From NCBI GenBank assembly GCA_036429605.1, contig JAVFKD010000004.1:2170001-2234000 (forward strand): 64,000 nucleotides of DNA, written 5' to 3'. A program made the translations under genes and the position numbers. A model generated the notes under the pieces. It was not told where the DNA came from, did not search any database, and was given only the letters and a program-made list of their open reading frames with translations. Within the stretch, counting starts at the first letter, position 1, and every line of letters begins with the position of its first letter. Source of the stretch: Cladobotryum mycophilum. Lineage: Eukaryota; Ascomycota; Sordariomycetes; Hypocreales; Hypocreaceae. Shown here in pieces: positions 59,946 to 64,000 of the stretch.

Positions 59946-61136
59946 GGCGATGGAATGCTTATTATGGGCCAGCTACTCACATCGGTAGCTCTCCTAACAA
60001 TATACTCATTTTCTTTTTGGGAAATGTCGACGTTTTATTATACATCATTCTTCAGTCGGAGAAGGGGACGACAGTCTAGCCGAACCCAGATCATCGTCCA
60101 TGCGTCGTCGCCACTGTTCATTACTGCCTCGGACCGGTGTCCAGTTCTGGTAAAACAGGTCTTACGCAGCGCCGGATAAATCGACACGAATCTACCTTTG
60201 TTGAAGAAACCGCAGGCATCTTTGTGCTGAGCTTATTCGATCGGTTCTATCGTATTCCTAATACGCGTATGTATCTAGCCAATGCCTTACGACTCACTCA
60301 GCCATCGTACGTCAGCCAAGCATTGACCGTTTGAGAGCAGCATCCTGAGGGCGGGAACCGGTTCGTTGATTCAGGCGGGACCCATAGAAATCGTAGAAGT
60401 TAGGGCCCAGCCAGCGTCAGCAAGATAAAGTTATCGATATTTGGCGATACGGAGAGACGTAGACTCCGAAATTGCCATGGTCAGTGAACATCTAACTGAC
60501 CATATTCTTAAATGACAGAGACGCAAGCGCCAACAGAGAGAAATCATTAATGACAGCAAATTTACTTCGTATTTCTTCCTCACAAGGTGATGTGCCAAGA
60601 TTAAACTCCACTGTTGTATCCAGTGGCAACAGCCTATGATGCTCACCACGAGCCAAGCAACGACCATAGATTTTTGGCCCCAACATCCTCCCGCCTTCGC
60701 ATCCTCGAGGATCGTGGCCAAGCAGTGGCTGGATCATCCACCTGACCATACGCTCCTTGAAGTGAGCAAGAGTAACTTGGTACCAGATACGGCCACAAAC
60801 ACACGAGAGCATACCATCACAAGCACGAAACAACGGTATTCACGACGAGAATTAATATAGGTATATTTGATATCAACCTGAACTCCATGAAACAGCTTTC
60901 TACAATCGCTCAAATCGTGACATTTGCCGCCACCAAGTATTATTTCTGACCACCAAACAAGTCAATCTTACGATCTTTTTTCCAACCGAACCAGGTGAAC
61001 TCATTATTAATCACTAGACAACCGGTACGTTAGTAAATCATGCCATTATGTCGCCCTATGATGGCTTGATCGGAGAAGAAGATACATACCTTTTTGTAGT
61101 ATTTATTTATTTGTCCTCTTGATCAAGAGAATTTTT
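59946..61136. other. Intergenic region upstream of the FAD-linked oxidase
   Basis: Contains the oxidase promoter (left) and the 3' flank of the minus-strand secreted protein gene (right). Open frames are short and unrecognised. Confidence 0.45.
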
Positions 61137-61712
61137 TTAGTACTCGATATGCAGAATAGCAGGGTTTTCCGAGTCTTTGGACCAAATCTCGATGGCTTTG
61201 GACTCTGTGCCGACGTAGATTGAGAATAGGCCATTCTTGGCGGCACCCTTGCAGGCAGGTGTGATATCGACAGAGCCCATATTTTGAAGGGCTGGTACAT
61301 TGACGGTGACGAAGACATCCCCAGACTCTGGTGCATTCTCACCCGACACTGTAGCCTCATCCCATTTTGAGGACAAAGCCTGGGAAAAGGTCACGTTGAC
61401 GGGGAAGTTATACAGCTTAACAAAGGCTGGGAACTGCACTCGGCAGCTGCTGACGGGGGATCCTTTCTGTGGGATTCGGAAGCCAATGAGGCTTCGCCCA
61501 AAGGCTGGCTCTTCACTGGTAGCCTGGAATATCTTGTCCTTTCCGAGCGTGCACTTGGAGCAGTTTTGTTCGGGACAAGCTGGGCAGGGAGCGGTGCCCT
61601 GGAGAATGGTAGCATCTTTTATGGCGGGAGTAGAAGCCTTGATGACATCGGCAGAGGCCAGGCCAGTGAGGCAAAGGGAAAGGCCGAGTGTGAGAGGAGT
61701 GAGGAAATACAT
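61137..61712 (-). CDS. Small secreted protein with clustered N-terminal cysteines, function unknown
   Basis: Single exon, 191 residues. A clear signal peptide (MYFLTPLTLGLSLCLTGLASA) is followed by a short Cys cluster (PCPACPEQNCSKC, about residues 43-55) and a region of short beta-strand-like segments with FGRSLIGFRIP, VSSCRVQFPAF and VFVTVNVPAL, ending ENPAILHIEY. The strand pattern and the end block recall extracellular beta-sandwich carbohydrate-binding modules of the DNRLRE/CBM96 kind, but I cannot confirm this by eye. No disruption. The leader directly upstream is built of four 20-bp tandem repeats. Confidence 0.75.
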   Translation of the reverse strand: MYFLTPLTLGLSLCLTGLASADVIKASTPAIKDATILQGTAPCPACPEQNCSKCTLGKDKIFQATSEEPAFGRSLIGFRIPQKGSPVSSCRVQFPAFVKLYNFPVNVTFSQALSSKWDEATVSGENAPESGDVFVTVNVPALQNMGSVDITPACKGAAKNGLFSIYVGTESKAIEIWSKDSENPAILHIEY

Positions 61713-61720
61713 GTTGAAGA

Positions 61721-61800
61721 AAGTATTGGGTAAGATGGTAGAGTATGGGGTAAGATGGTAGAGTATGGAGTAAGATTATTAAGTATTGAGTAAGACTGTA
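61721..61800. repeat. Four 20-bp tandem repeats in the leader of the secreted-protein gene
   Basis: Four consecutive 20-bp units read on the plus strand, beginning AAGTATTGGG, GAGTATGGGG, GAGTATGGAG and AAGTATTGAG, each followed by TAAGAYKRTW-like halves. They start 8 bp upstream of the start codon of the minus-strand gene, so they are probably transcribed as a pyrimidine-rich leader. The units contain no ATG on the sense strand. Confidence 0.8.
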
Positions 61801-63620
61801 AATTATATTGAGTGTGATGATGAGCAAGAAATGAAAATTAGGTAGGGAGCTATGGGTGTTTTTATAAACGGATGGTGTTGTAAAGAACAATCAATACGAA
61901 AACACTCCCGTATAACAGCCACACTCATGCAACATGATGTTCGTGGTGGGCCAAACAAAACAAAGGGATATGAATAGAAACAACCTCTTGCGGTTGACCA
62001 GCTGGTGAACAGGGACATCCATGCCATCATACTTTGACCACGACTGTTCAGCCAAGACGGGCTCCCAACACCCCCCTTTTGCAGTCCGAAATGCCGTGCA
62101 TGCGGGCAAACAGACGTATTATTGGAGTAAATCGCGAGCCATGGAAGAAAAATTTGACTGACTATGCCTATAAAAAGCAGCGCCACTCAGATGTGCAGGA
62201 TTTTTCTTGATTTTTTTCACGAGAGAGAAAAAAGTGATCCATAGCATCACGTATCCATGTATGCATGTCTGTGCTTTCGGTAAGGCGCTACGTCAATGGA
62301 CTCACTCGGATGCTGCTTTGTGGTTCCATAGAAATATCGACAAGTCAAAATAGGGTGGGACTTTAGCTTAGCGAGCAAGAAATCTTGAAAATCTCTGCGA
62401 CATGGCCCTAGCCGACCGATCCGCATGTGAAGGAAAAGAAGGAAAGATCTGGATGCTGCCCGCTTGCATGTGTGAATCAAAGAGTGGATTGTCTTCTTTT
62501 TTTACTTTGACTTGAAGGGAGGGAAAGGCCTCCCGTGAAACGGAAATCCTTTCAAAAACATCCCTTTTAAGCAGGGAGAGAGAGGGAGGGATGGAGCAAG
62601 ATATACAACTTGTGCATTTAATATACTTTGACGTAAGAACCACTGTATCTTTTTATGTCTAAAAGAAGCTTACCTTTTACAGGATCCGAAGCACTTGACA
62701 ATAGGGTACTGCCAGAGAACCGTCTATGAATGGCTGGAGGTTGCCGTTGGGTGCATGGGAGGGAGCTAAGTGCTCGTATTGAGGGTTCCATTCAGCACCA
62801 ACCAGCCACTGTCTCATGTTTAAGTGGCCAAACCTGGCAGCGAGTGACAAAATTTGCCCCCAACTGCCGCCACGTCTAACAAGTGCCATGAAGGGTGGGT
62901 CGGGATCGTCGCTGACGGGTTGCCGGACTGGACAAAGTCGTCCTTGGTGGGCAGTGTGTGCGTGTGGGCAGTGCGTGTGGGCATTCTTTGAGCGGACAAA
63001 GGTGGGCTGCTGTCATTGCATGCACTTTCCGGAATAATTTGACAGTCTCAACTATGACGCTGCCATGGTGTTGAAAAGGGACGGCAATGCCATCAGCCAA
63101 GAATATGCATGTCTAGCCCTCTCCTTGCTTGAGCGCCGCCACATATGGAATCACAAATTCAGGCGGGCGTCTTGTCTGGCTCTCGGAGGGCACTCATCGC
63201 AAGTACCAGTTCAATTGATGACCAAAGAGCAGTGGCTTAAGCCCGCCCGGTAAGCCACTGTTACCAGATCGCCCAAGATCTAGACGTGCTGCCCGATTTT
63301 GTCGTTGTGGTGACTTGCTTTTAGCTGTCTTACCAAGTATGAAGAAGGGCCATGGGCGATGTCACGCCTTCAGGTCGCGAAGTATTAACACCATGGCATT
63401 ATATGTTGGGATAGCCTGAAACCAAACATCGGTTCCAGCCGAGAGCGGCTTCCCCCTGCTGCACTGTCTTCGCGCCCGCTGCCTTTTCCCAGTCTTCTCC
63501 GTTCCCTGTCGTGAACGGATTTGCTGACATTTCAAAAACTCGATGGCGACCCACGTAAGTTTGGCCAATTCCTTGGTGATAGCATTTATCCCCATAGGAC
63601 TCTGACCAATCCAAACGATA
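61801..63620. other. Intergenic region between secreted protein and right-edge gene
   Basis: Divergent promoter space for the minus-strand secreted-protein gene and the plus-strand rhodopsin-domain gene. A GAGGGAGGGAT-type purine tract lies near 62578-62595. No gene supported. Confidence 0.45.
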
Positions 63621-64000
63621 ATGTCCTCGGCGAGCGCGACCTCGCCTTCGGCCAACCCAAATGCCCCGCTAGAAGGCACCTCGCGATATATCGACGGCGA
63701 TGGTCTCTCGGCCATTGTTTGGTCAACGTTTGCCGTGGCCACGGCCTTCTTAATCCTTAGGCTCACAGTTCGATGGCGACAACACCGATCATTTCTGTCC
63801 GACGACTACTGGATCATCTGGGCGTGGCTATGCTACTTGACCATGTCTATTATACAAATCGAGCAAATGAATTCGCTGCAATATACCATCTACCTACAAG
63901 CAGGGCGCATTGCCCCGAGCCAAGAAGCGTTGACCAAGACTGTGGAGCTGGCGAAATGGGAATTCCCCATCATCAATTTATTTTGGACGACGCTGTGGTC
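63621..64000 (+). CDS. Rhodopsin-domain fungal membrane protein, 5' end, cut by right edge
   Basis: Open from an ATG at 63621 to the window end (126 codons), so the gene is partial. After a polar N-terminus of about 30 residues comes a first transmembrane helix (LSAIVWSTFAVATAFLILRL), then the family pattern of Arg-rich loop and acidic turn RSFLSDDYWIIWAW, which corresponds to the GWDD motif of these proteins, then a long extracellular loop and the start of the next helix (WEFPIINLFWTTLW). It belongs to the same family as the gene at 38118-39414. An in-frame TGA upstream (63603-63605) limits the start to this ATG or later ones. Confidence 0.75.
   Translation, partial: MSSASATSPSANPNAPLEGTSRYIDGDGLSAIVWSTFAVATAFLILRLTVRWRQHRSFLSDDYWIIWAWLCYLTMSIIQIEQMNSLQYTIYLQAGRIAPSQEALTKTVELAKWEFPIINLFWTTLW

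Overview
The window is nuclear DNA of a filamentous ascomycete. The evidence is short spliceosomal introns of roughly 45-75 nt with GTRNGT donors and CTRAC branch sites, a Zn2Cys6/Fungal_trans_2 regulator, a HET-domain gene, a non-reducing polyketide synthase, fungal rhodopsin-domain membrane proteins, and an NMT1 gene with a TPP riboswitch in a 5'-UTR intron. The gene set fits Sordariomycetes, perhaps Hypocreales; this placement is inference. No complete transposon, rRNA, tRNA or CRISPR array was found.

Left part (1-18.4 kb): transport and ion homeostasis. Two Na+/K+-ATPase-like (type IIC) P-type ATPases lie head to head, one with ten exons (minus, 1144-4995) and one intronless (plus, 15092-18379). 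Between them are a membrane-anchored GNAT acetyltransferase (minus) and a PHO84-type phosphate permease (plus), which share a divergent 1.36 kb promoter.

Middle part (19-44 kb): an accessory, secondary-metabolism-like region. In order: a Zn2Cys6 regulator; a HET-domain gene with damaged or missing segments; NMT1/THI5 (thiamine pyrimidine synthase) with a TPP aptamer, two candidate 5' splice sites and upstream AUGs; a decayed P-loop kinase-like gene; a SAT-KS-AT-PT-ACP-MT-esterase NR-PKS broken by one frameshift and three in-frame stops; a secreted type-B carboxylesterase; a 7-TM rhodopsin-domain protein; a class I terpene synthase; and a PGAP4-like glycosyltransferase. The several disabled genes suggest the cluster is decaying on this chromosome.

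Right part (44-64 kb): about 5 kb without a recognisable gene, then a secreted M14A carboxypeptidase, a paraoxonase-like protein with an apparent 1-nt frameshift near its C-terminus, a ferric reductase, a secreted FAD-linked oxidase, a small secreted cysteine-containing protein with four 20-bp tandem repeats in its leader, and the 5' end of another rhodopsin-domain protein running off the right edge.

Exon junctions were placed by eye from splice consensus, reading frame and family conservation. In every multi-exon model given, the summed coding length is a multiple of three (after the stated frameshift correction for the PKS and the paraoxonase).
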